54,088 nt of DNA from Alphaproteobacteria bacterium. GTDB taxonomy: Bacteria; Pseudomonadota; Alphaproteobacteria; Caulobacterales; Hyphomonadaceae. Made by a program: the position numbers and the translations under genes. This document shows positions 14,739 through 23,688 of this stretch, piece after piece. Each line of letters starts with the position of its first letter. Positions within the stretch are counted from its first letter, which is position 1. The notes beneath the pieces were generated by a model. It saw only the letters and a program-made list of their open reading frames with translations, had not been told where the DNA came from and searched no databases. The stretch covers positions 1-54,088 of the forward strand of contig JAHJSB010000032.1 of assembly GCA_018830285.1 (NCBI GenBank), written 5' to 3'.

Positions 14739-17555
14739 ATGAAACGCATTTTGCTCATTGTCGCGGGTATCGTCGGCTTTCTGGTCGTCGCCGCGATGGT
14801 TGTGCCCTTTCTGGTGCCACGCGATGTCTACAAGACCCAGATCGAGAAGGCCGCGACAGATGCGCTGAAACGCGACGTAAAATTGGCGGGCGACGTTAAA
14901 ATCTCTGTGTTCCCAAGGATTTCAGCGAGCATTGGCGGAGTCACCGTGGCCAATCCAGCAGGATTCGACCGGCCGAACATGATCGAGGCGGGGGAATTGC
15001 GCGGGTCCGTCAAATGGCTGCCACTGCTGTCGCGCCGGGTCGATGTCCAGGAAATCTCCTTCGTCGATGCCAATGTCGACCTTCACCGCATGGCTGACGG
15101 AACGGCCAACTGGGAGTTCGGAACGCAGGCCAGCGACGAATCCGAGACTGCGGGCTCAAGCGGTGGATTTGACGCGGGGATTGAGGCGGCCCGCCTGAAG
15201 AATGCAAAGCTCACCTTTCGCGATGATGTGGCAGGCTCCGCCTATGAGGTTCAGGAACTGGACCTCCAGGCCTCGCTCCAGGCACTCGACAAGCCGCTGA
15301 AGGCTAAAGCGTCTGGCCTGTTCCAGGGCGAGCGGTTTGACGTGGACCTCCAGTTCGATTCGCCGGATGCCCTCACGACCGGCACACAGGCCGCCGTCAC
15401 ATTCGCGCTGGACTCGACACTTGGTAAAGCCAGCTATGGTGGCAACGTGACGCTCGGCGACGCGCCTGCCCTGTCCGGATCGTTCTCAGCGAGTTCAAAC
15501 GCGTTGGCAAAGCTCGCAGCGTTCGCGGGCGTCGCGCTTCCGATGGACCTCTCGCGTCTTGGAAAGATCGATACGAAGGGCAATGTGTCCGGCCCCTTCT
15601 CGGCGCTTAACATCGATGTCGTCAGCTTCTCCCAGTCCTCCGACATGGCCAAGACGGATTTCACCGGCCAGATCATGCTCGCCGACGCCCCCACGATCAC
15701 CGGCAATGTGGCTGTTTCGGCGCCGAGCATTGCTGACCTTGCAACATTTTCGGGTGTGAAAATGCCGCTGAACCTTGCGCCTCTGGGCGCGGTCTCAGCC
15801 ATAGCCAGCCTGTCGGGCGCGCTGACCGAACCGGCGATCCGATTCGAAACACTGGCGATCAAGGGCAGCCAAATTGACGCGAGCTATATCGGCGGCCTGA
15901 CGCTCGGCGAAAAGCTGGTGCTCGATGGCAGAATTTCAGCTGTTTTGCCTCAGGCAGGTGATCTTGCGACCCAAATGGGTCTCGACCTTCCTGCGCGCAA
16001 CGCCCTGGAACGGGTGGAACTGAAGGGCGCGATCAAGGGACCCGCCGACGCGCTCAATCTGAGCGATCTGGACGTGAAGCATTCGGGCGCGCTGTTGAAT
16101 GCGACCTATACAGGCGCCGTCGGTCTTGCGGGCGATGGCCGTATCAATGGCCAAGTCGCGGCATCGAGCAATGAGTTGCGCGCCCTTTTGAAGGCGGCAG
16201 ACGTCGAGATGGCGCCAGGCGACACGCTCAAGACATTCAATGTGAACAGTGCGATCGCGGGCAGCTTCAAGAAATTGTCCCTGACCAATCTCACACTCGT
16301 GCTCGACGACATCACGGGCAAGGGCACGGCAGGGATCGATCTCACCGGCGACCGTCCGAAGATCACCGGCAATCTGGACATGGGACCGCTTGATCTGTCG
16401 CCGTTCCTTGGAGAATCTGATCAGGCGGCGAAACCCAAGCAGGCGAGCACGGGCTGGAGCAAGGAACCGCTGGATCTTGCTGGCCTCAAAGCCGTGGATG
16501 CCGATGTGAAGATCACCACGAGCGCACTGACATTCGGAAATGTGAAGCTCACCGACGCGGCGCTCGCCACCAATCTCAATCAGGGCGTTCTCACGGCCGA
16601 CCTGTCGAGATTCAAAGCGTTCGGTGGCGACTGGAACGGCCAGCTGGGCGTCAACGCCAAAGGCGCCACGCCTGCCGTGGACTTCACGATGAATGGCAGC
16701 GGGGTTGGCATGTCGAGCCTGCTCGGCACGCTCGCGGGATTTGACAAGCTCAGCGGCACTGGCGGGTTCCAGGTGACAGGCGTAGCCACAGGTAACTCGA
16801 TCAACGACATCATGAACGCGCTCGACGGCAAGGTGACGACCAACCTTGTGGACGGCGAGCTGAAGGGACTCAACGTCTCCCAGCTCGTGCGTAGCGCGCA
16901 GTCCCTGCAGCAGGCCCTGACGACCGGAAGCCTCAAGAGCCTGGACTTTTCGTCAGCCCTGTCGCCGTCTGCTTCGACTGACTTTTCAAGCTTCGATACG
17001 GTACTCACGATCAATGATGGGGTCGCCAATGTTGACCTGATGAAGCTGATCAACCCGGTTCTGGGCATCGATGGATCGGGCCAGATCAATCTTGGCGGAC
17101 AGGCGCTTGACCTTCGCCTCGCAACCAGCATCGATAAATCCGGCCAGGGATCCGGAAGCGTGGTTCAATTGAACGGCATACCGGTTCCGGTGCGCATTTC
17201 GGGATCATGGAGCAAGCTGAAAGTGTCGCCGGATACGTCAGGCATCCAGTCGGCCCTGAAGGCCGAACTGGGCAACAAGCTGAAGGACCAGCTATCCGAC
17301 AAGATCGGCGGCGACGCTGGTGCGATTCTTGGAAATGTGCTCGGCGTGCCCACGACCACTGCGCCAGCACCCTCCACTCCCACCCCGACCGAAGGCTCAG
17401 CGCCTGCGACCGTGGAGCCGGAGACGAAAGCGCCTGTCACACTGGAAGGCGCGGCGGAGCAAGCCGCAAAAGACGCACTGGGCGACCTGTTCAAGAAGAA
17501 GAAAAAGACGGAAGTGCCAGTGCCGGCTGAACCTGAACCAGCGCCGCCGGAGTAG
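14739..17555 (+). CDS. AsmA-family envelope protein
   Basis: A 938-residue AsmA-like protein anchored by one N-terminal membrane helix (about 5-27). The rest lies in the periplasm: an AsmA N-terminal domain with PRDVYKTQIEKAATDALKRDV, a long repetitive beta-rich central part with recurring LSGS/IDLTG-type strands, and a C-terminal AsmA_2 region. It ends in a Pro/Thr-rich linker and a short lysine run. The family is related to Vps13-like bridge proteins proposed to carry phospholipids between membranes. In bacteria it affects outer-membrane assembly. A ribosome site (CAGGAAACAGGA) precedes the ATG. The lysine run near residue 920 would be outside the inner membrane, which is odd. The exact role is not determined. 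Confidence 0.88.
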   Translation: MKRILLIVAGIVGFLVVAAMVVPFLVPRDVYKTQIEKAATDALKRDVKLAGDVKISVFPRISASIGGVTVANPAGFDRPNMIEAGELRGSVKWLPLLSRRVDVQEISFVDANVDLHRMADGTANWEFGTQASDESETAGSSGGFDAGIEAARLKNAKLTFRDDVAGSAYEVQELDLQASLQALDKPLKAKASGLFQGERFDVDLQFDSPDALTTGTQAAVTFALDSTLGKASYGGNVTLGDAPALSGSFSASSNALAKLAAFAGVALPMDLSRLGKIDTKGNVSGPFSALNIDVVSFSQSSDMAKTDFTGQIMLADAPTITGNVAVSAPSIADLATFSGVKMPLNLAPLGAVSAIASLSGALTEPAIRFETLAIKGSQIDASYIGGLTLGEKLVLDGRISAVLPQAGDLATQMGLDLPARNALERVELKGAIKGPADALNLSDLDVKHSGALLNATYTGAVGLAGDGRINGQVAASSNELRALLKAADVEMAPGDTLKTFNVNSAIAGSFKKLSLTNLTLVLDDITGKGTAGIDLTGDRPKITGNLDMGPLDLSPFLGESDQAAKPKQASTGWSKEPLDLAGLKAVDADVKITTSALTFGNVKLTDAALATNLNQGVLTADLSRFKAFGGDWNGQLGVNAKGATPAVDFTMNGSGVGMSSLLGTLAGFDKLSGTGGFQVTGVATGNSINDIMNALDGKVTTNLVDGELKGLNVSQLVRSAQSLQQALTTGSLKSLDFSSALSPSASTDFSSFDTVLTINDGVANVDLMKLINPVLGIDGSGQINLGGQALDLRLATSIDKSGQGSGSVVQLNGIPVPVRISGSWSKLKVSPDTSGIQSALKAELGNKLKDQLSDKIGGDAGAILGNVLGVPTTTAPAPSTPTPTEGSAPATVEPETKAPVTLEGAAEQAAKDALGDLFKKKKKTEVPVPAEPEPAPPE

Positions 17556-17559
17556 CGTA

Positions 17560-18255
17560 TCAATAGGTCTCGGTCAGGATATATTCGATGCTCTGGCCCC
17601 GGGCCTCGAAGGCGAGTTTCACCCATCGGCCCTGCGCGTCGTACCAGAGGTCGACGTCGATATCGGAATCCATCAGGTAGCGGTTGGACGCGACTGGCAC
17701 TCCGGCCACCATCACGGCGTCGGGCCCCCTGTCCACGACATCGACCTTGATTCGCTCGCCATCCTCGGTGGAGAGCAATTCCCTTGCGCGGGTCTGCGCG
17801 ACATTCCAGTGACTGGACGGGAGAATGCCGAGCGGGAGCTCGCCTTTAAATTCCGTCCCGGTAACCGCCAGCGAATCGCCGGCCCGCGCAGCGCTTACCG
17901 AGCCGTCATCACCATTGTCATCCACCGCGCCTTTGAGGGCGACCAGCTGGCCGTCTTTCCACGTTTCGGTGGCGTCCAAGGCATATCGAAACAGCGTCAT
18001 CGGGCCGAGCCCAGCCTTCAGGCGCACACCGGTCGTTGCCATCAGTGTGCCATCGGGTGCGATGTCAAAAGACACCGTATGGGTTCCGAAAGGCTTGCCC
18101 TCGCGAAGCACCTGGAAGCTGATTTCATCCCCGTCTTTCGGGGTCCATGCCGGGGGGGGTGTGAGGGTGGCAGGGGTGGGACTGGGGGTATTGTCGGCCA
18201 TCGCAGGGGTCGCGAGAAAGACCAAGGAGAGGGCGGCAAGGGCGTGGCGGATCAT
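17560..18255 (-). CDS. exported DUF6134-family protein
   Basis: A 231-residue protein with a Sec signal (1-20, ending TPAMA) and a Pro/Thr-rich segment before a beta-rich domain. It matches the DUF6134 pattern: a FQVLREGKPFGTH strand early, then FRYALDATETWKDGQLV, ILPSSHWN, and a final WYDAQGRWVKLAF. Its function is unknown; the fold resembles periplasmic lipid- or ligand-binding barrels of the DUF3108 kind. Its start overlaps the stop of the ChrR-like gene in an ATGA, so the two are translated together, a strong hint of shared function. The start at 18255 gives a clean signal peptide, while the longer open frame adds a polar extension. Confidence 0.75.
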   Translation of the reverse strand: MIRHALAALSLVFLATPAMADNTPSPTPATLTPPPAWTPKDGDEISFQVLREGKPFGTHTVSFDIAPDGTLMATTGVRLKAGLGPMTLFRYALDATETWKDGQLVALKGAVDDNGDDGSVSAARAGDSLAVTGTEFKGELPLGILPSSHWNVAQTRARELLSTEDGERIKVDVVDRGPDAVMVAGVPVASNRYLMDSDIDVDLWYDAQGRWVKLAFEARGQSIEYILTETY

Positions 18256-18809
18256 CTGAACAGGTTCCATAGCGGGTTGCTGGTCTCGGCGACAAAACAA
18301 ATGCAGGGCTCGTCACCGACGGCGGCAGGCTTGTGTCTTTTGCCGGGTTCGCCAAGGACGAGGTCGCCGCGGGAATAGACACCATGCCCGTCGCTGAAAC
18401 GGCCCTGAAGTACTACGGTTGCATCCACGGCGCCATGGCCGTGCGCTGGCGTGGACTGTCCGGGTTCGAGCCTGATGAACTTGGCGCCGCGGGTCGCCGT
18501 GCTGACATAGGCGACGCCCGACATTCCCTGTTTCCATGACAGGTTCGCTGCGGACATGGCCAGAAGCTCCGTGGCAGTTTGGCTGGCCCTGCGGGACGTG
18601 CGCCGCCATTTGGAGTGTGCCTTGGGCGGTTTCGTCATTTGCGGATCTCGCTCGAGCAGCGCGCCGCCGACAATTGACAGGAGTTGCGCTGTTTCGGCAC
18701 CTGCCGGGCTGAGCAACATGTGAAGGTCACCAGCAAGCTCAAGGGCTTCGGCGTGGTTGCCGGCGGCATGATCCAGCATGAAGGATGCGTAGGAGTCCTG
18801 GTTGTGCAA
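18252..18809 (-). CDS. ChrR-like cupin protein with degenerate anti-sigma domain
   Basis: This 185-residue protein has the two-part plan of ChrR, the zinc anti-sigma factor that holds the ECF11 sigma RpoE: an N-terminal helical anti-sigma part (MLDHAAGNHAEALELAGDLH, about 12-30) and a C-terminal cupin (about 95-180). In ChrR the helical part binds zinc by His-x3-Cys-x2-Cys; here the two cysteines are replaced (HMLLSPAG). The cupin keeps His-x-His (AHGHG) and a later His, but has Asp for the usual Glu. No sigma-factor gene adjoins it. It is translationally coupled to DUF6134. It may sense a stress in another way, or the sigma partner may be encoded elsewhere. Confidence 0.7.
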   Translation of the reverse strand: MHNQDSYASFMLDHAAGNHAEALELAGDLHMLLSPAGAETAQLLSIVGGALLERDPQMTKPPKAHSKWRRTSRRASQTATELLAMSAANLSWKQGMSGVAYVSTATRGAKFIRLEPGQSTPAHGHGAVDATVVLQGRFSDGHGVYSRGDLVLGEPGKRHKPAAVGDEPCICFVAETSNPLWNLFR

Positions 18810-18969
18810 GGCGTGGTCCCTGTCCGGTCAACGTGTTCAATCAGCTGTTCTACGGCGTCCCGGTTCAATTGGATCACTTTGGATACGACCGATTGTGGCA
18901 GTTGTGCATTGCCGCGCTGCACCCTAGCTTGGCGTGACAAGACCTCCCAAACTGAACCGGACCGACCGC

Positions 18970-19974
18970 ATGACCACTTACCGCTCCGTTGTTGACCTGA
19001 TTGGCAACACGCCCCTTCTCCGCCTCAACGCGGTGTCTGACGAAACGGGATGCGAAATCCTCGGAAAATGCGAATTCCTGAACCCCGGACAGTCGGTCAA
19101 GGATCGCCCGGCACTGGGGATCGTGCGGGACGCCGAGGCCGCGGGCCAATTGAAGCCAGGCGGGACAATTGTCGAAGGCACAGCCGGCAATACGGGTATC
19201 GGGCTGGCGCTTGTTGGCGCAGCGCTCGGCTATCGCGTCGTGATCGTGATGCCGCGCACCCAGAGCCAGGAAAAGAAGGACGCGATCCGGCTGCTCGGCG
19301 CTGAGCTCATCGAAGTCGATGCCGTGCCCTATGCCAATCCAAACAATTATATCAAGTTTTCAGGACGCCTCGCCGAGGACCTTGCGAAATCGGAACCGAA
19401 TGGCGCGATCTGGGCCAACCAGTTCGACAATGTCTCGAACCGCAAGGCCCACTATGACACGACGGGCCAGGAAATCTGGAACCAGACTGACGGCAAGCTG
19501 GACGCGTTCATCTGTGCGGTCGGGTCCGGTGGCACGCTCGGCGGCGTATCGATGGCGCTTAAAGAGAAACGCAAGTCGGTTCAGATCGGCCTCGCCGATC
19601 CTGGCGGGGCGGCAATGTATGATTATTTCACCAGCGGCGAACTGAAGTCGGAAGGGACGTCGATCACCGAGGGGATCGGACAGGGCCGCATCACGGCCAA
19701 TCTTGAAGGCATCGAAGTGGACCGTGCTTACCGCTGTACCGACACAGAGGCATTGAACGTGCTTTTCGCCCTGGTTCAGAAGGAAGGTCTTTGCCTTGGC
19801 GGCTCGGCTGGCATCAACGTGGCGGGCGCGGTCAAGTTAGCGCGCGACCTTGGCCCGGGACATACGATCGTGACGATGCTGTGCGACTATGGCAATCGTT
19901 ACCAATCGAAACTGTACAATCCGGAATTCCTCAGATCGAAGGACCTGCCGGTGCCGCCATGGATGGAGACATAA
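18970..19974 (+). CDS. cysK: cysteine synthase A-type enzyme
   Basis: A fold-type II PLP enzyme of 334 residues that makes cysteine from O-acetylserine and sulfide. The PLP lysine is Lys44 in PGQSVKDRPALG, and the phosphate loop and substrate loop are present (GTAGNTGIG about 68, GSGGTLGG about 183). The GSAGIN segment near the C-terminus is also conserved. The sequence after the lysine differs from the common SVKDRIA, which places it in the divergent alphaproteobacterial branch; some members of that branch are annotated as cysteine synthase A, others as cystathionine beta-synthase-like. ATG at 18970 fits the family N-terminus better than an upstream GTG. It heads a four-gene plus-strand run of sulfur metabolism. 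Confidence 0.88.
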   Translation: MTTYRSVVDLIGNTPLLRLNAVSDETGCEILGKCEFLNPGQSVKDRPALGIVRDAEAAGQLKPGGTIVEGTAGNTGIGLALVGAALGYRVVIVMPRTQSQEKKDAIRLLGAELIEVDAVPYANPNNYIKFSGRLAEDLAKSEPNGAIWANQFDNVSNRKAHYDTTGQEIWNQTDGKLDAFICAVGSGGTLGGVSMALKEKRKSVQIGLADPGGAAMYDYFTSGELKSEGTSITEGIGQGRITANLEGIEVDRAYRCTDTEALNVLFALVQKEGLCLGGSAGINVAGAVKLARDLGPGHTIVTMLCDYGNRYQSKLYNPEFLRSKDLPVPPWMET

Positions 19975-19978
19975 CGCG

Positions 19979-20821
19979 ATGGAATCGGGAGACCCTCTCG
20001 TAAGTGCCGATTGGCTGATCAAGAATTTTGAAGCACCCGACATGCGTGTGCTGGACGCGACCTATTTCGCGGACTTTACCAACCCACCGGAAAGCGGGCG
20101 CCAGGCGTGGGCACGTGGGCATATTCCCGGCGCGACCCATTTCGACATCGACGACATCGCCGATACATCCTCGCCGCTTCCGCACATGCTGCCCGACTCC
20201 GTAAAATTCTCGGCGCGCGTCCGTAAACTGGGCGTCGGCGACGGCAACCGTATCGTGGTCTATGACCAGAACCGATTCTTCGCCTCTGCGCGCGCCTGGT
20301 GGATGCTGCGCGTGATGGGCCATACGGATGTACATGTGCTGGACGGTGGCCTCAATGCATGGGTCGAAGCCGGCGGCGCACTTGAAGACCTGCCGCCAAT
20401 GGTCAGCGAACGCCACTTCACGCCCCGTGTGCGGGCCGATCTCGTGATGGATGCAGCGGGCCTGGAAAAGGTGGTCGGGTCGGCGCGTACCACGATTGTC
20501 GACTCGCGCCCGGACGGTCGCTTCTTCGGTCGCGACCCCGAGCCGCGCGCAGGCCTGGCGTCCGGCCACATTCCCGGCAGCGTGAACCTGCCGGGCAGCG
20601 CGCTGGTGACGGAAGACGGTCGTATGCTTTCAGCGGACAAGCTGGCCTCGCTGTTCAAAAATCCAAAGGCCCCAACGGTCACGACGTGCGGGTCGGGTGT
20701 CACAGCTGCCATTACCGCGCTGGCGCTGGCGCGGCTCGGAAACTGGGACGTTGCCGTCTACGATGGGTCCTGGACGGAATGGGCGTCTGATCCTGCACGC
20801 CCGATTGCGACGGATGCATAA
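19979..20821 (+). CDS. sseA: 3-mercaptopyruvate sulfurtransferase (tandem rhodanese)
   Basis: A 280-residue two-rhodanese-domain sulfurtransferase. The N-terminal inactive domain ends with LDGGLNAW (121-128). The C-terminal domain carries the active cysteine Cys237 in CGSGVTA, the loop typical of mercaptopyruvate rather than thiosulfate enzymes. Arg190 and nearby residues match the substrate-binding region. It moves sulfur from 3-mercaptopyruvate, a cysteine transamination product, to thiols or cyanide. The start lies four bases after the cysteine synthase stop, and its stop overlaps the metC start by one base, so it is part of one transcript. The frame extends further upstream, inside cysK, but that part has no family similarity. 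Confidence 0.9.
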   Translation: MESGDPLVSADWLIKNFEAPDMRVLDATYFADFTNPPESGRQAWARGHIPGATHFDIDDIADTSSPLPHMLPDSVKFSARVRKLGVGDGNRIVVYDQNRFFASARAWWMLRVMGHTDVHVLDGGLNAWVEAGGALEDLPPMVSERHFTPRVRADLVMDAAGLEKVVGSARTTIVDSRPDGRFFGRDPEPRAGLASGHIPGSVNLPGSALVTEDGRMLSADKLASLFKNPKAPTVTTCGSGVTAAITALALARLGNWDVAVYDGSWTEWASDPARPIATDA

Positions 20822-21975
20822 TGAAACGACCGGAAACGCGCCTCATTCACACGCGCATGGAGCGACTGGGACGGGCGACCGTGAACCCGCCTGTGGAGCG
20901 CGCGTCGACGGTGCTGTTTTCGACAGAGGAAAGCCTTTACGGACCAAAGCCGACCTATGGCCGGATGGGCCTGACCGTGCACCGGGAACTGGAAGCGGCG
21001 ATGAATGCGCTGGAAGGCGCAACCTACACCCGTCTCGCCGCCAACGGCTTGCAGGCCTGCTCGCTGGCCATAGCAGCATGCGTGCGAAACGGGGATCATC
21101 TCCTGTTTCCGGATAGCGCTTATGGTCCAACGGCGCGGTTCTGCGAGCGGCGGCTGCCAGCCATGGGCGTGAAGGCGACACGCTTCGATCCGCGCATCGG
21201 GGCCGGGATAGCCGACCTGATACAAGACAATACGAAAGCCATCTTCCTGGAGTCGCCAGGATCGCTGACCTTCGAGATCAGCGATACGCCCGCCATCGTC
21301 GAGATTGCCAAGGCGCGCGGCATTCGCACCATCATGGACAATACCTGGGGCGCAGGCCTGCATCACCAGCCTCTGGCGCTCGGTGTCGATTTATCGGTGC
21401 AGGCATTGACGAAATATGCGGCGGGCCATTCCGACGCGTTTGGCGGCGCCGTGATGACAAGCACGCCCGGCATGGCAGGACGGCTGGAGGCGCTATCGGA
21501 GGACTGGGGCATCAGCCTGTCGCCGGACGACGCCTATTTGTGCTTGCGCGGCTTGCGCACCCTCAAGACGCGGCTGAAGGCGCACGAGGCTGCTGGGCTC
21601 GAGATTGCGCATTGGCTGGACGCCCGCCCGGAAGTGTCCGAGGTGCTGCACCCTGCCCTGCCTTTATCTCCCGACCACGCTTTGTGGCGACGCGACTTCA
21701 CCGGGTCGAACGGGCTGTTCGGCATCGTGCTCAACCCTGTGCCGGAGGGTGGCATGGAGCGCTTTCTCGGCACCCTGCACCTGTTCGCGATGGGATTCTC
21801 ATGGGGTGGGTTCGAGAGCCTGATCATTCCTTGCGATGAACAACTGACGCGCATGAAGGACAGCTGGACCCAGCAGCGCGCTGGTCCGCTGCTGCGCGTG
21901 CATGCGGGCCTGGAAGCGGTGAGCGATCTCGTTGTCGACCTTGAGGCGGGCTTCAAGGCCATGGCGGGGAGCTGA
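20821..21975 (+). CDS. metC: cystathionine beta-lyase
   Basis: A 384-residue Cys/Met-metabolism PLP enzyme that splits cystathionine to homocysteine, pyruvate and ammonia. The PLP lysine is Lys198 in ALTKYAAGHSD, with IMDNTWGAG (171-179) giving the ring-stacking/aspartate strand and YGRMG (46-50) contributing the phosphate-binding Tyr/Arg from the neighbouring subunit. The C-terminal SWGGFESL is typical of MetC rather than MetB. It starts on the last base of the sseA stop codon. Together with cysK and sseA it links cysteine, homocysteine and sulfane sulfur. Confidence 0.9.
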   Translation: MKRPETRLIHTRMERLGRATVNPPVERASTVLFSTEESLYGPKPTYGRMGLTVHRELEAAMNALEGATYTRLAANGLQACSLAIAACVRNGDHLLFPDSAYGPTARFCERRLPAMGVKATRFDPRIGAGIADLIQDNTKAIFLESPGSLTFEISDTPAIVEIAKARGIRTIMDNTWGAGLHHQPLALGVDLSVQALTKYAAGHSDAFGGAVMTSTPGMAGRLEALSEDWGISLSPDDAYLCLRGLRTLKTRLKAHEAAGLEIAHWLDARPEVSEVLHPALPLSPDHALWRRDFTGSNGLFGIVLNPVPEGGMERFLGTLHLFAMGFSWGGFESLIIPCDEQLTRMKDSWTQQRAGPLLRVHAGLEAVSDLVVDLEAGFKAMAGS

Positions 21976-21982
21976 CGCGAGC

Positions 21983-23419
21983 ATGGGGGCACAAAAAATC
22001 GGTTTGGTGCTAGGGCCAGTTGTTGCCGGGCTAATGCTGTTGCTCGGGCCACCGGACGGCCTGAACCCTTCAGCGTGGGGCACGGCAGCGCTGATGGTGT
22101 TGATGGCGACCTGGTGGGCGACCGAGGCGATCCCGATTCCAGCAACATCCCTCTTGCCACTTGTCGTCCTGCCGCTGATCGAGGCAGGCACGCCCAAACA
22201 GGTCGGCGCGGACTATGCGCACTATATCGTGCTGCTGCTGCTCGGCGGGTTCATTATAGCCATGGGGATCGAGCGCTGGGACCTGCACAAGCGGATCGCC
22301 CTGAACGTGATCGCGCGCGTTGGTGCCGCGCCCAGATCACTGATCTTCGGCTTCATGCTTGCCACTGCCATGCTGTCCATGTGGATATCCAATTCGGCCA
22401 CGACGCTGATGATGATGCCGATTGCCCTGTCAGCAGCGCACGCCCTTGGTGACAGGAGCGGCAAGTTCGCGGCAGCTCTGTTGCTAGGCATCTGCTATGC
22501 GGCCTCGATTGGCGGGGTCGCCACACCAATCGGCACACCGACGAACCTGATTGCCATAAACTGGCTGCAGGTCGAGATGGGCGCGAGTATCGGTTTTCCA
22601 CAATGGATGGCGTTTGGCGTTCCAGCGGCAGCCGTGATGATCCCTGTGGCCTGGTGGGCAGTGACGCGCGGCTTGCCACAACTTGATGGCGGGCACGCCG
22701 TCGTCCAGCGCGTGCGTGAGCAACTGGGAAAACTCGGGCGAATGACGCAGCCTGAAACACGGGCCGCACTTGTCTTTGGTGTCGTCGCCCTGCTCTGGGT
22801 GTCGCGCCTCTGGACCGTGGACCTGATCGATGCCTACGGCTGGAACGTACTGAAAAGCTTCAATGGCGCCGAAGTGGACATGATGATCGCCATCGCAGGC
22901 GGGGCGATGATGTTCATCGTACCGGCGGGTGGCGGAGAAAGCCGTGCTCTACTCAGCTGGGAAGAGGCCGAGCGCCTGCCTTGGGGCGTTCTGGTCCTGT
23001 TTGGCGGCGGCATAGCACTAGGCAACGCGGTTTCACGCACGGGCCTGTCAGAATGGCTGGGCGAGCATTTGTCGGTGATGTCGTCCTTTCCGCCGATACT
23101 GTTTATCGCGGTGGTGGTGGCGCTAGTGATCTTCCTGACAGAACTCACGAGCAATGTGGCCACAATGACGACGCTGGCACCGATCCTTGGCGCACTGGCG
23201 GTCGCTGTGGGCATGGCGCCGGAAAGCTTGCTGGGACCGGCGGCGGTGGCAGCGTCGTGCGCCTTCATGCTGCCTGTCGCGACCGCACCGAACGCCATCG
23301 TTTATTCGACGGCGCTGGTTCCGATCCAGACGATGATGCGCAAAGGACTGGCCATCAATCTGATCGGTATCGCCGTGATCACGGCGATTGGCTATTGGAT
23401 CGCGCCGCTCGTTCTCTGA
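21983..23419 (+). CDS. DASS (SLC13) family anion:sodium symporter
   Basis: A 478-residue polytopic membrane protein of the divalent-anion:sodium symporter family. Both substrate/sodium motifs are present: SNSATTLMMMPIA near residue 137 and TELTSNVATMTTLAPIL near residue 390. Hydrophobic helices cover most of the length. Members carry C4-dicarboxylates, citrate or sulfate. It begins seven bases after the metC stop and so is probably cotranscribed with three sulfur amino acid genes. This raises sulfate, sulfite or a sulfur organic acid as possible cargo, although dicarboxylate transport cannot be excluded. The start at 21983 is chosen to avoid overlap with metC. Confidence 0.9.
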   Translation: MGAQKIGLVLGPVVAGLMLLLGPPDGLNPSAWGTAALMVLMATWWATEAIPIPATSLLPLVVLPLIEAGTPKQVGADYAHYIVLLLLGGFIIAMGIERWDLHKRIALNVIARVGAAPRSLIFGFMLATAMLSMWISNSATTLMMMPIALSAAHALGDRSGKFAAALLLGICYAASIGGVATPIGTPTNLIAINWLQVEMGASIGFPQWMAFGVPAAAVMIPVAWWAVTRGLPQLDGGHAVVQRVREQLGKLGRMTQPETRAALVFGVVALLWVSRLWTVDLIDAYGWNVLKSFNGAEVDMMIAIAGGAMMFIVPAGGGESRALLSWEEAERLPWGVLVLFGGGIALGNAVSRTGLSEWLGEHLSVMSSFPPILFIAVVVALVIFLTELTSNVATMTTLAPILGALAVAVGMAPESLLGPAAVAASCAFMLPVATAPNAIVYSTALVPIQTMMRKGLAINLIGIAVITAIGYWIAPLVL

Positions 23420-23436
23420 GCCGTCTCGCGCGCGCA

Positions 23437-23505
23437 GCCCCCCACTCCAAGGGGGAAGGGAGAGCGGGGGGCACCGCTGCGGGCCAGGGGGAGGGTTTGG
23501 AGGTA
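23437..23505. repeat. GC-rich repeat-like intergenic element
   Basis: The stretch carries alternating C runs and G runs that can fold on themselves (CCCCC at about 23439 with GGGGG at about 23451, then GGGGGAGGG near 23490). A similar GGGGGAGGTTTG piece follows the TIR-ParA gene at 44750. Such elements are common as dispersed intergenic palindromes. With only one window it cannot be shown to be repeated. The rest of 23420-23688 holds no gene. Confidence 0.35.
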
Positions 23506-23688
23506 CCAACAGCGGGAACGCGAATAGACTGTGACGCCGACCGGGCGGGAAGGCCCTGCCGGCATCACATGAGTTCAACGCGCGCCCGAGGCTTTCCCGT
23601 CGCCGGATATGCGGGATTTTCCGTGTCTTTTTTGTCATGACATAATCGTCAGGTCCTGATGCACCTGCAACAGGACTCGGAGACAGAT

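Noticed and set aside
14497-14742. Plus-strand frame crossing tRNA-Asp
   Set aside because: Its sequence is the typical false protein made by reading the complement of a tRNA.
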